From NCBI GenBank assembly GCA_029979145.1, contig JAPOIC010000045.1, positions 1-11,553 on the forward strand: a stretch of DNA of 11,553 bases, read 5' to 3'. This DNA is from Opitutaceae bacterium. GTDB taxonomy: Bacteria; Verrucomicrobiota; Verrucomicrobiia; Opitutales; Opitutaceae. Shown here one piece after another: positions 1 to 7,119 of the stretch (positions are counted from its first letter, which is position 1; each line of letters opens with the position of its first letter). The notes under the pieces were generated by a model. The model worked only from the letters and a program-made list of their open reading frames with translations, searched no databases and had not been told where the DNA came from. A program made the translations under genes and the position numbers.

Positions 1-67
1 CATTCCCTTCGACGACCGCCAGATCGTGCGCGAGCTGATCGGCATCAAACACCTCAAGTCCGGATGA
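1..67 (+). CDS. murE: MurE C-terminal end (UDP-MurNAc-tripeptide synthetase), partial
   Basis: Only the last 21 codons are present, read from base 2 and ending at TGA 65-67. The visible tail contains IPFDDRQIVRELI, which resembles the C-terminal end of MurE ligases, where a DDR motif followed by a short helix closes the third domain. The position directly before murF is the usual place for murE in dcw clusters and supports the call. MurE adds the third residue (usually meso-diaminopimelate in Gram-negative bacteria) to UDP-MurNAc-L-Ala-D-Glu in the cytoplasm. The residues that decide amino-acid specificity lie outside the window. The stop overlaps the murF start as ATGA, so the two genes are probably translationally coupled. 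Such a short tail alone would not prove the family; context carries much of the weight. Confidence 0.8.
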   Translation, partial: IPFDDRQIVRELIGIKHLKSG

Positions 68-1464
68 CGAACTTCGAACCCAGTCAATTGGCCGCATGGA
101 CCGGAGGGCGCTGGACGGCGTCTCCGGTCTCGCCGCTTACTGGGTTCGGCATCGACAGCCGTCAGCTGAAGCCCGGGCAGGTGTTTGTGGCGATGCGCAC
201 GGCCCAGCGCGACGGGCATGACTTCCTTGGCGCGGCCGCGAAGGCCGGCGCCGCCGCGGCGCTGGTGGCTCGCGTCGATCTGGCGCTCGACCTGCCGCAA
301 TTGGTCGTCGCCGATCCGCTCGTTGGGTTTCAAGCCATCGCCCGTGCGCATCGCGCCGCCTTTGCTGGACCGGTGATTGGCATTTCCGGCAGCGCGGGCA
401 AGACATCGACGAAGAACCTGCTCGCGCTGCTGCTGGGCGGCGAGGCGGGCGGGGTGCTCGCGACCGAGGGAAATCTTAACAATCACCTTGGCGTGCCGCT
501 CACGCTTACGCGCCTTGACCCCGCGACGCACCGATTTGCGGTCATCGAGGCGGGCATCAGCGGTCCGGACGAAATGGCGCCTCTGGCCGAGATGATCGCC
601 CCGGACGTTTCGATCATCACGCTGGTCGCCGCCGCCCACGTTGAAGCTTTGGGCTCGATCGAGGGCGTGGCGCGCGAGAAGGCTGTGCTTCCGGCGCACA
701 CGCGACCGGGCGGCTTGGCGCTCTTTCCCCGACAGGCCGCGGATTTTCCGGCCTTCGCCGCCTTGCAGGGGCGGCGCATCGTGGTGGAGCGGGCCGATGT
801 CATTCGCCCGGAGCAGGCGCCGGCCGACCGAGTTTACTACACCATCACGCACCGTGACGGCGAAACCGCGCTGGCCATTGCCTACGGCGAGCCGCCCCCG
901 CTGCTCTTTACGCTGCGCCGCGTGTCCGACGGCATGGCGCAGAACGCGGTGCTCGCCATCTGCGCCGCACTGGGCCTCGGCATCACGCCGGACGAAGTGC
1001 GCAGCCGCCTGGCGGGCTGGGCCGCGGCGACCATGCGTGGCGAGGTGCGCCGCGAACCGGGCCGGTTGATCTATCTCGATTGTTACAATGCCAACCCGGC
1101 CTCGATGGCTGACGCGCTGGATGCGTTTTACGCGCTGGCCCCGGCGGAGCTGCCGCGGCTGCTGGTGCTGGGCGGCATGGAAGAGCTTGGCTCCGAGGCA
1201 GCGATGTTTCACCGCGCGCTCGGGCGCTCGCTGCAGGTGCGGCCCGGTGATCGGGTCTTCGCCATCGGTGATCACGCAGCGGCCTTGCGCGAAGGCGCGC
1301 TGGACAAGGGCGTGCCCGGGACGCAAGTCGCCGTCGCCACCGACCTCGAGACCCTGCGGGCCGAGGTGGCCGGATTCTCCGGCGCACTCTTTCTCAAGGG
1401 CAGCCGGCGCCACGCGCTGGAGACTCTGCTCGGAAACGCCAAGGAGGCCGCCGCCCATGCTTAG
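64..1464 (+). CDS. murF: UDP-MurNAc-tripeptide--D-alanyl-D-alanine ligase MurF
   Basis: MurF is the cytoplasmic Mur ligase that uses ATP to attach D-Ala-D-Ala to the UDP-MurNAc-tripeptide, completing the pentapeptide. The 466-residue protein is close to the usual length (about 450). The N-terminal substrate domain has a DSRQLKPG segment (residues 31-38). The central ATPase domain has the P-loop GSAGKTST (109-116), then GNLNNHLGVPLTL (136-148), EAGISGPDE (162-170) and a likely carbamylated lysine K206 in REKAVL. The C-terminal region has DCYNANPASM (339-348), LGGMEELG (369-376) and LFLKGSRRHALE (442-453), all typical of MurF. The ATG overlaps the murE stop by four bases with no clear ribosome binding site, pointing to coupled translation. 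Its D-Ala-D-Ala substrate comes from the ddl gene downstream in the same cluster. The call is secure. Confidence 0.97.
   Translation: MTNFEPSQLAAWTGGRWTASPVSPLTGFGIDSRQLKPGQVFVAMRTAQRDGHDFLGAAAKAGAAAALVARVDLALDLPQLVVADPLVGFQAIARAHRAAFAGPVIGISGSAGKTSTKNLLALLLGGEAGGVLATEGNLNNHLGVPLTLTRLDPATHRFAVIEAGISGPDEMAPLAEMIAPDVSIITLVAAAHVEALGSIEGVAREKAVLPAHTRPGGLALFPRQAADFPAFAALQGRRIVVERADVIRPEQAPADRVYYTITHRDGETALAIAYGEPPPLLFTLRRVSDGMAQNAVLAICAALGLGITPDEVRSRLAGWAAATMRGEVRREPGRLIYLDCYNANPASMADALDAFYALAPAELPRLLVLGGMEELGSEAAMFHRALGRSLQVRPGDRVFAIGDHAAALREGALDKGVPGTQVAVATDLETLRAEVAGFSGALFLKGSRRHALETLLGNAKEAAAHA
1441..1447 (+). promoter_or_regulatory. Ribosome binding site of mraY
   Basis: AAGGAGG lies inside the last murF codons, nine bases before the ATG at 1457. 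It is the strongest Shine-Dalgarno match in the window and fixes the mraY start inside the end of murF, instead of at codons further upstream that are open in the same frame. Confidence 0.75.
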
Positions 1465-2569
1465 TTACCTCGCCGACTACGAACACTATTTCGGACCGCT
1501 GCGCCTGCTGCGTTACCTGTCGGTGCGCGCCGTGCTCGGCGCCGGCACCGCGCTGGTCATCGGTTTCATCATCGGGCCGTGGCTTATCGGGCGTTTCCGC
1601 GCGCTCAAGTTCGGCCAGCATTACGACGACGACCGCACGGGCGATCTCGCGCAGCGCTTCGACAAGAAGAACACGCCCACGATGGGCGGGTTGATCATCT
1701 TTATTTCCGTCTTCGTCAGCACCGTGCTGTGGGCCGAGCCCAACGTATGGATCTTTGTCGCGCTCTTTGTTTACACCGCGCTCACGATCGCCGGTTGGCG
1801 CGACGACTACCTCAAGGTCGTGCACCGCAACCGCGACGGCATTTCGTCCTGGGAAAAGATCGCCTGGCAATCGCTGGCGACCCTCGTGGCGCTGGGCGTC
1901 CTGCTCTGGCATCCGGTCAGCGCGGAAAAGGTGCGCGAACTCTGGGTGCCGTTTTTCAAGACCGCCATCATCACCCACATGCCGTGGTGGCTGCTGCTCG
2001 TCCTGATCTATTTCTGGATCGTCGGCTTCTCCAATGCCATCAACCTGACCGATGGCCTCGACGGTCTCGCGGTGGGCTGCACGATCACGGTGACCTTGGT
2101 GTTTGCCATCATGGCTTATGCCGCCGGCAACGTTCGCATCTCCGATTACCTGTTGATCAGCCACGTGCCGGGAGTGGGGGAGCTCACGGTGCTTTGTGGC
2201 GCGCTGATCGGCGCATGCATGGCTTTTCTCTGGTATAACTCGCACCCGGCCGAGGTTTTCATGGGCGACACCGGTTCGCTCGCGCTCGGCGGCCTCATTG
2301 GCGTCATGGCCTTCATGATTCATCAACCCGTCACGCTGGTGATCGTCGGTGGCGTGTTCGTCATGGAGGCGCTCTCCGTGATCCTGCAGGTAAGCTGGTT
2401 CAAATACACCCGTCGCACCACCGGCATCGGCCAGCGCATCTTCCTGATGGCACCGATCCACCACCATTTCCAAAAGCTCGGCTGGCCCGAGACCAAGGTC
2501 GTGCTGCGCTTTTGGGTCCTTTCGCTCGGTTTTGCCCTCGCCGGTCTCGCCACCTTGAAAATCCGCTGA
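1457..2569 (+). CDS. mraY: Phospho-MurNAc-pentapeptide translocase MraY
   Basis: MraY is an integral membrane enzyme that transfers phospho-MurNAc-pentapeptide from UDP to undecaprenyl phosphate, forming lipid I on the cytoplasmic face. The 370-residue product matches the family size (about 360) and consists mainly of hydrophobic helices. Signature segments are KKNTPTMGG (70-78), WRDDYLKV with the Asp pair D116-D117, NLTDGLDGL (196-204), MGDTGSLALGG (269-279, with D271 equivalent to the third catalytic Asp of E. coli MraY) and the histidine motif APIHHHFQ (332-339). The reading frame is open far upstream, but that part is only a shadow of murF: the family N-terminus starts at ATG 1457, which overlaps murF by eight bases and has a strong ribosome binding site. 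murD follows after two bases. Together with MurG it makes the lipid II used by FtsW. Confidence 0.98.
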   Translation: MLSYLADYEHYFGPLRLLRYLSVRAVLGAGTALVIGFIIGPWLIGRFRALKFGQHYDDDRTGDLAQRFDKKNTPTMGGLIIFISVFVSTVLWAEPNVWIFVALFVYTALTIAGWRDDYLKVVHRNRDGISSWEKIAWQSLATLVALGVLLWHPVSAEKVRELWVPFFKTAIITHMPWWLLLVLIYFWIVGFSNAINLTDGLDGLAVGCTITVTLVFAIMAYAAGNVRISDYLLISHVPGVGELTVLCGALIGACMAFLWYNSHPAEVFMGDTGSLALGGLIGVMAFMIHQPVTLVIVGGVFVMEALSVILQVSWFKYTRRTTGIGQRIFLMAPIHHHFQKLGWPETKVVLRFWVLSLGFALAGLATLKIR

Positions 2570-2571
2570 CC

Positions 2572-3855
2572 ATGTCGCTCGCCATTCCCGCTGCCCTGCG
2601 CCCTGCGCTCGCCCAGCCCGTCGCCGTCTTCGGCGAGGGTGTCAGCGGGCAGGGCGTGCTGGCGTTGCTGCGGGTGTTGGGCCTCCCGGGTGTCACCTAT
2701 GATGAGCGCGGCACCGGGTTCACCGCCGAGCGGGCTTCGGGCCATGCGTTGGTGGTGTTCTCGCCCGGTTTTGCGGCGAACCATCCCTGGATCCAACTGG
2801 CGCAGGCCGCCGGACTGGAATGCCTTGGCGAAATCGATTTCGCCGCGCAGTTCTGGAAAGGCCGCGTCATCGCCATCACGGGCACGAACGGCAAGACGAC
2901 GCTCACGGAATTCCTCACCCACGCGCAGCGGCAGGAATGGGAGGTCGCGCATGCCGTGGGCAATATCGGCCGTCCGCTCGCCCGACTCGTGGCGGACACC
3001 GCCGGCGGCACGGCGGACGATCTCGCCGTGTGCGAAGTCAGCTCCTTCCAAGCCGAGACGATGCGGCATTTTCGGGCGGAGGCGGTGCTCTGGACCAATT
3101 TCGCCGAGGACCACCTCGATCGGCACGCCGACCTCCGCGCCTACTTTGAAGCTAAGTGGCGGCTCGTGACCACCGCTGCACCGCAACTGGTGGTGATCGG
3201 CGCCTCGGTGGCCCGTCACGCGCGCGAACTCGGCATCGATCCGGGCGGCGCGACGGTCGTGGACACGGAGGGGCAAGCCAGCGACCCGGAGCTCCACGAC
3301 ACGGTGTTTTCGGCCTATCCCCTGCGGGAGAACTTTATCGTCGCCCTGGCCTGGTGGCGCGCCGTGAAGCGCCCACCCGCCAAGCTTTACGCCGCCGCGC
3401 GCTCGTTCCGCCTGGGCCGGCATCGCTTGGCTAAGATTGAAGGTCACGGTGGTGCGACTTGGTGGAACGATTCCAAAGGCACAAACTTCCATGCCGTCGA
3501 GGGCGCGCTCCGCGGTTTCGAACGCCCGGTGCACCTGATTTTGGGCGGCAAAAGGAAGGGCGGCGATGTGGCCGCGTTCGTCGCCCGGATCGCCCCGCGC
3601 GTGGCTCATGCCTACCTGATCGGGGAGGCCGCCCCGGCGCTGGCGGAGGCCTGCGCCACCGCGGGCGTCGCGCATACCGCCTCGGGCACCCTCATGGCCG
3701 CGGTAACCGCCGCTGCGTCGGTCACGCACCCCTGCGATCACATTTTGCTCAGCCCCGGATTTGCCAGTTTCGACCAGTTCCGCAATTACGAGGAACGGGG
3801 CGAAACTTTCGAACGTCTGGTCCAGGAACGGGGCAACCCCGCCGCTATCCGTTAA
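2572..3855 (+). CDS. murD: UDP-MurNAc-L-alanine--D-glutamate ligase MurD
   Basis: MurD adds D-glutamate to UDP-MurNAc-L-Ala using ATP in the cytoplasm. The 427-residue product is near the usual length (about 440). An N-terminal Rossmann-like UDP-binding segment (VAVFGEGVSGQG, 17-28) is followed by the ATPase P-loop GTNGKTT (104-110), NIGRP (131-135), EVSSFQ (155-160), the DHLDRH segment (180-185) and K195, which aligns with the carbamylated lysine of E. coli MurD. The C-terminal domain carries NDSKGTN (299-305), LGGKRKGGD (324-332) and LSPGFASFDQF (393-403). The last motif is usually LSPACASxDQF, so Ala-Cys is replaced by Gly-Phe. The ATG at 2572 lies two bases after the mraY stop; the frame extends upstream to a TTG inside mraY, but that extension lacks MurD character. 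No clear Shine-Dalgarno is seen, so coupling to mraY is likely. Confidence 0.97.
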   Translation: MSLAIPAALRPALAQPVAVFGEGVSGQGVLALLRVLGLPGVTYDERGTGFTAERASGHALVVFSPGFAANHPWIQLAQAAGLECLGEIDFAAQFWKGRVIAITGTNGKTTLTEFLTHAQRQEWEVAHAVGNIGRPLARLVADTAGGTADDLAVCEVSSFQAETMRHFRAEAVLWTNFAEDHLDRHADLRAYFEAKWRLVTTAAPQLVVIGASVARHARELGIDPGGATVVDTEGQASDPELHDTVFSAYPLRENFIVALAWWRAVKRPPAKLYAAARSFRLGRHRLAKIEGHGGATWWNDSKGTNFHAVEGALRGFERPVHLILGGKRKGGDVAAFVARIAPRVAHAYLIGEAAPALAEACATAGVAHTASGTLMAAVTAAASVTHPCDHILLSPGFASFDQFRNYEERGETFERLVQERGNPAAIR

Positions 3856-3885
3856 TCTTTTCTCCAACTCAACCCACGCCAACCC
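3856..3885 (+). other. Purine-poor spacer between murD and the LysM gene
   Basis: These 30 bases form the longest intergenic gap in the window. They consist almost wholly of C, T and A, with a single G at 3878. There is no Shine-Dalgarno sequence, hairpin or recognisable promoter box. The LysM gene therefore probably starts by a mechanism that depends on an unstructured leader, or by re-initiation after murD; that part is inference. Confidence 0.5.
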
Positions 3886-4812
3886 ATGAAACTCCTCAAA
3901 ATCTTCGGCATCGTGGCCGGCATTCACCTTGCCGCCTTGGTCCTGATCTTTGCGAACCCGGGGTGCAGCACGTCCAGCAAGCGTGCTGCATCCTCCGAGA
4001 CCGCGAGTCTCCCCGACGAGCCCGTCGTTACCGTGCCCTATCTTGGCGCCGATCACTCGGGCGACAGTGCCTCCACCCAGATGAATGCGGTGGATAGCTC
4101 GCCCGTGATGGCGGCTCCGCTCTTTAACCCCGATGCGCCCGCCATGTCGACCGACGCCGGCCGCTTCAGCCCGACCCGGCCCAACACGCCCGTGGCCGGC
4201 GCGTTGAAGGTGGAACCGGTGGCGGATGTCACGCCCGTCTCGACCTACACCGTCGTGCGCGGCGACAGCCTCTGGTCGATCGCCAAGCGCAACAACCTCA
4301 CCGTCTCCGACCTCGCCAGCGCCAACAACCTGCGCGCCAGCGCCACGCTGCAGCTTGGCCAAAAGCTCATCATCCCGGGCAAGCCTGTGACGACCGAGGT
4401 CGACACCGAGCTGCCCGACATGGTGCCGGTTCCGACCAAGCCCGCTCCGACTTCCGGCGCCAAGGCTTCGTTTGCGCACACCGTGAAGTCCGGCGAGACG
4501 CTGGGCGCCATCGCCCGGAAATACGGCGTGAGCGTCGGCGACATCGCGACGGTCAACAACATCACCGACCCGGGCAAGATTCGCCCGGGCCAGGAACTCA
4601 TCGTTCCGGGCTGGAACTCCCCGGCCGCCAAGACCGCGGCGACCACGCCCGCGCCAAAGCCGGGCGAGACCAAGCCCGCACCGGCTCCGACGACCCAACC
4701 GATCGACAATCCGGTCATCTTCACGCCTCCGCCGGTCGACCAGCCGCTCGACGAGGGCTTCGGGCTCACGCCCGGCGACGCCCCGGTGATCCAGGTCGAG
4801 GAAACCCGCTAA
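3886..4812 (+). CDS. Membrane-anchored protein with two LysM domains
   Basis: The 308-residue product begins with a short basic start and one hydrophobic segment (about residues 4-24), followed directly by NPGC with Cys27. This is either a membrane anchor or an atypical lipoprotein signal: the residues before Cys (N-P-G) do not fit the usual lipobox. A low-complexity linker (28-118) leads to LysM 1 (121-164, with YTVVRGDSLWSIAKRNN), a Pro-rich linker, LysM 2 (198-241, with HTVKSGETLGAIARKYG) and a Pro/Ala/Thr-rich tail (245-308). LysM domains bind GlcNAc-containing glycans such as peptidoglycan. No catalytic domain is visible, so a structural or recruiting role in the periplasm, possibly at the division site, is inferred only from domains and neighbours. 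The gene lies between murD and ftsW with gaps of 30 and 13 bases and no overlap, unlike its neighbours. I do not recognise an established gene name. Confidence 0.9.
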   Translation: MKLLKIFGIVAGIHLAALVLIFANPGCSTSSKRAASSETASLPDEPVVTVPYLGADHSGDSASTQMNAVDSSPVMAAPLFNPDAPAMSTDAGRFSPTRPNTPVAGALKVEPVADVTPVSTYTVVRGDSLWSIAKRNNLTVSDLASANNLRASATLQLGQKLIIPGKPVTTEVDTELPDMVPVPTKPAPTSGAKASFAHTVKSGETLGAIARKYGVSVGDIATVNNITDPGKIRPGQELIVPGWNSPAAKTAATTPAPKPGETKPAPAPTTQPIDNPVIFTPPPVDQPLDEGFGLTPGDAPVIQVEETR

Positions 4813-4825
4813 CCGCCGCGCCCCG

Positions 4826-5989
4826 ATGGCCCGCGACCGCTCCGACGACCAAAACGCCCCGCGGTTCTCCCTGAACCCGGCGGCGATCATCGTCGTCTGC
4901 ACGGTCGGGCTGTCGATTCTTGGGCTTACCATTTTGTTCAGCGCGAGCGCTTCTTTTGCGCAGGGACCGTATTATTACCTCATCAAGCAGGTGGGCGGGC
5001 TGGCCGTGGCCGCCTTCATTTGCGCCTTGGTGAGCCGGGTGGACCTCGAATATGTGCGCCGCTACGTGTGGGTCGTGGCGGGTGTGATGGGGGTCCTGCT
5101 CGTGCTGGTGTTGATTCCGCACGTTGGCATCGAGGTGAAGGGCAGCCGCCGATGGCTGGGTTTCGGCCCGCTGCGCCTGCAAATCTCGGAGTTTGCCAAG
5201 CTCGCGATGGTTTTCTGCCTCGCGCACTACCTCGCGCTCAACCAAACGCGCATTGGCGACCTGAAACGCGGCTATATCCTGCCCATCGCGATCGTGATGG
5301 GGTTCGCGGGACTGGTAATCCTTGAGCCCGATTTTGGCACGGCCGCGTTGATCGTCGCCGTCGGCATGGCGTTGCTCTTCCTCGCTGGCGCGAAGTGGCG
5401 CTACATCTTGCCGACGCTTGCGGCCGTGGTCCTGGCCTTTGCGGTCCTGGTCATTCATAATCCCAACCGGCTCTACCGGCTGACCTCCTTCCTTGACGTC
5501 GAAGGCAACAAGCAGGGCGGCACCTATCAGCTTTACCAAGCGCTCGCGGCGTTCGCGGCCGGTGGCACGGATGGCGTTGGCTTGGGGCAGGGCCGGCAGC
5601 AGCTCAACTATCTGCCGGAGGCGCACACCGACTTCATTCTCGCCGTGGTGGCCGAGGAACTCGGGCTCTGGTTTACCATGGGTATCGTGGTGGTGTTCAC
5701 GCTCATCTTCGTCGCCGGCCTGATCCACCTGCGGCGGGCGCCCAATCTCTTTCAATTCCTGCTCGTCGCGGGCTGTTTGCTCCTGATCTGCCTGCAGGCC
5801 ATCATCAATCTGGGCGTGGTCACGGGCATCTTCCCGACGAAGGGCATGTCGCTGCCGTTTATCAGCGCCGGTCTCTCCAACCTTTTTCTCATGGCGATGC
5901 TCGTGGGCATCATCATCAACACCCAACGTTCCTGGCCGCGGGCCGGTTTGTCGCGCCAGCGTCGCGTGATGCGGGAGGTCCTCGCATGA
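4826..5989 (+). CDS. ftsW: Septal peptidoglycan glycosyltransferase FtsW (SEDS family)
   Basis: FtsW is a polytopic inner-membrane SEDS protein that polymerises lipid II into glycan strands at the septum with its partner transpeptidase FtsI. The 387-residue product has a short polar N-terminus (1-18) and about ten hydrophobic segments. Family marks are KGSRRWLGFGPLRLQISEFAK (105-125), LEPDFGTA (166-173) and the long extracellular loop with GVGLGQGRQQLNYLPEAHTDFI (250-271). D269 in AHTDF aligns with the catalytic Asp of SEDS enzymes. Three motifs deviate: QISE for the usual QPSE, EPDFGT for QPDFGT, and GMSLPFISAGLSNLF (340-354) for the usual PF(I/L)SYGGSS. RodA is an alternative from sequence alone, but the position between murD and murG favours FtsW. 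Start ATG 4826 lies 13 bases after the LysM gene stop, without a clear ribosome binding site. Confidence 0.95.
   Translation: MARDRSDDQNAPRFSLNPAAIIVVCTVGLSILGLTILFSASASFAQGPYYYLIKQVGGLAVAAFICALVSRVDLEYVRRYVWVVAGVMGVLLVLVLIPHVGIEVKGSRRWLGFGPLRLQISEFAKLAMVFCLAHYLALNQTRIGDLKRGYILPIAIVMGFAGLVILEPDFGTAALIVAVGMALLFLAGAKWRYILPTLAAVVLAFAVLVIHNPNRLYRLTSFLDVEGNKQGGTYQLYQALAAFAAGGTDGVGLGQGRQQLNYLPEAHTDFILAVVAEELGLWFTMGIVVVFTLIFVAGLIHLRRAPNLFQFLLVAGCLLLICLQAIINLGVVTGIFPTKGMSLPFISAGLSNLFLMAMLVGIIINTQRSWPRAGLSRQRRVMREVLA
5973..5978 (+). promoter_or_regulatory. Ribosome binding site of murG
   Basis: GGGAGG lies in the final ftsW codons, seven bases before the murG ATG at 5986. It supports the start that overlaps the ftsW stop as ATGA. 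Confidence 0.65.
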
Positions 5990-7119
5990 GCCGGTGGTTG
6001 ATTTCCTGCGGCGGCACGGGCGGTCACCTTTCGCCCGGCATTGCCTTGGCCGAGGGCCTCACCGCACGCGGGCACCAGGTCACGCTTTTGATCAGCCAGA
6101 AGAAGATCGACGCGCGCCAGATCGAGAAATACCCGCACTTCACTTTCTTGCGCGTGCCGGGCCGCGGGTTCTCGTGGAATCCGGTGCGGCTCGTGATGTG
6201 TGTATTAAGCCAGCTCAAGGGCTTTGGTTTTTGCTTTCGTCTCATCAGCCGCGATCGGCCGGATGGCATCGTGGCTTTTGGTGGTTTCACCTCCGCCGGC
6301 GTGACCCTTGCGGGTCGGATTCGCGGCGTCCCGGTGGCCCTGCACGAATCCAATCGCGTGCCCGGCCTCGCGGTGCGCACCTTGGGTGGCTTGGCGCGAC
6401 GGGTCTATTTGCCCACGGGCGTGCGGCTCACGAGCGTGCGCGCGCGGCACATCCGGCATGTCGGCATGCCCGTGCGTCGCGAGATCGCCCCGGCGCCGCG
6501 GCCCGAAGCCTGTGGCCGGCTCGGTCTCAATCCCAGCCATTGCGTGCTGGTCGTTTTTGGTGGCAGCCAAGGGTCGAGTCCGCTCAACGACTGGGTGCAG
6601 GCGCACCTGCGCGAACTCGCCGCCGAGGGCATCCAAGTGTATTGCGTCACGGGTCCCGGCAAAGGCGAGGCAGCGACGATGGAATTGCCGGTTTCCGCCG
6701 GTGGCACCGTGAAATCCGTCTTCGTGCCTTTCTGCGACGATGTCGCCACGCTGCTGTCCGCCGCCGATTTGGTCGTCTCCCGCGCTGGCGCCGGCACCAT
6801 CGCCGAGCTGATCCGTTGCGCCACGCCGGCCATCCTCGTCCCGCTGCCGCATGCGGCCGATGATCACCAGCGCGCCAACGCGAGCTTCTTCGAGCGCCAG
6901 GGCGGTGGTTTGGTCGTCGAGCAGTCCTCGATCAACCGCCTCACCAGCGAGGTGTTCGACACGATTTTCAACGACTGGCTGCTCCGCCGGTTTCGCACGA
7001 ACCTGCAGCGGATGGACCGGGCCAATCCGCTTGAGGTAATGTTGCAAGACCTTGAAGAGTTGGCCGCCGCCAAGCCCGATCAACCGCCACCCGCCGGGGC
7101 CCGGCCGCTACCGGCATGA
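5986..7119 (+). CDS. murG: Lipid II synthase MurG (UDP-GlcNAc:lipid I GlcNAc transferase)
   Basis: MurG is a GT-B fold glycosyltransferase at the cytoplasmic face of the membrane that moves GlcNAc from UDP-GlcNAc to lipid I, giving lipid II. The 377-residue product is slightly longer than the typical 355-360, mostly through a Pro/Ala-rich tail (363-377). The N-terminal domain has the glycine loop CGGTGGHLSPG (8-18), AFGGFTSAG (97-105) and HESNRVPG (120-127). The C-terminal donor domain has FGGSQGSSPLN (191-201), SRAGAGTIAEL (265-275) and PLPHAADDHQRANA (286-299), the UDP-GlcNAc binding region. The ATG overlaps the ftsW stop by four bases and has a good ribosome binding site. The end overlaps the murC-murB start in the same way. 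It follows MraY in the pathway and supplies the substrate for FtsW. Confidence 0.97.
   Translation: MSRWLISCGGTGGHLSPGIALAEGLTARGHQVTLLISQKKIDARQIEKYPHFTFLRVPGRGFSWNPVRLVMCVLSQLKGFGFCFRLISRDRPDGIVAFGGFTSAGVTLAGRIRGVPVALHESNRVPGLAVRTLGGLARRVYLPTGVRLTSVRARHIRHVGMPVRREIAPAPRPEACGRLGLNPSHCVLVVFGGSQGSSPLNDWVQAHLRELAAEGIQVYCVTGPGKGEAATMELPVSAGGTVKSVFVPFCDDVATLLSAADLVVSRAGAGTIAELIRCATPAILVPLPHAADDHQRANASFFERQGGGLVVEQSSINRLTSEVFDTIFNDWLLRRFRTNLQRMDRANPLEVMLQDLEELAAAKPDQPPPAGARPLPA

Noticed and set aside
1088..1456. Upstream extension of the mraY frame
   Set aside because: The extension is Arg/Trp/Cys-rich shadow of murF. MraY homology and a strong ribosome binding site both point to ATG 1457.
1394..2473. 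Minus-strand open frame of 359 residues opposite mraY
   Set aside because: The composition is dominated by charged residues and His, a typical mirror of hydrophobic membrane-protein codons. No domain is visible.
4569..4589. Perfect 7-bp GC-rich inverted repeat with a 7-base loop
   Set aside because: It lies inside the second LysM domain and is explained by codons for PGK and RPGQ. There is no T tract after it, so it is not a terminator.
2323..4932. Very long open frame of 869 residues on the minus strand
   Set aside because: It lies fully opposite mraY, murD, the LysM gene and the start of ftsW, each with clear family motifs. Its product is rich in Arg, Gly, His and Ala with no recognisable domain, as expected for the antisense frame of GC-rich coding DNA.
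4766..5926. Minus-strand open frame of 386 residues opposite ftsW
   Set aside because: Same pattern: strongly polar product opposite a membrane protein, with no motif.
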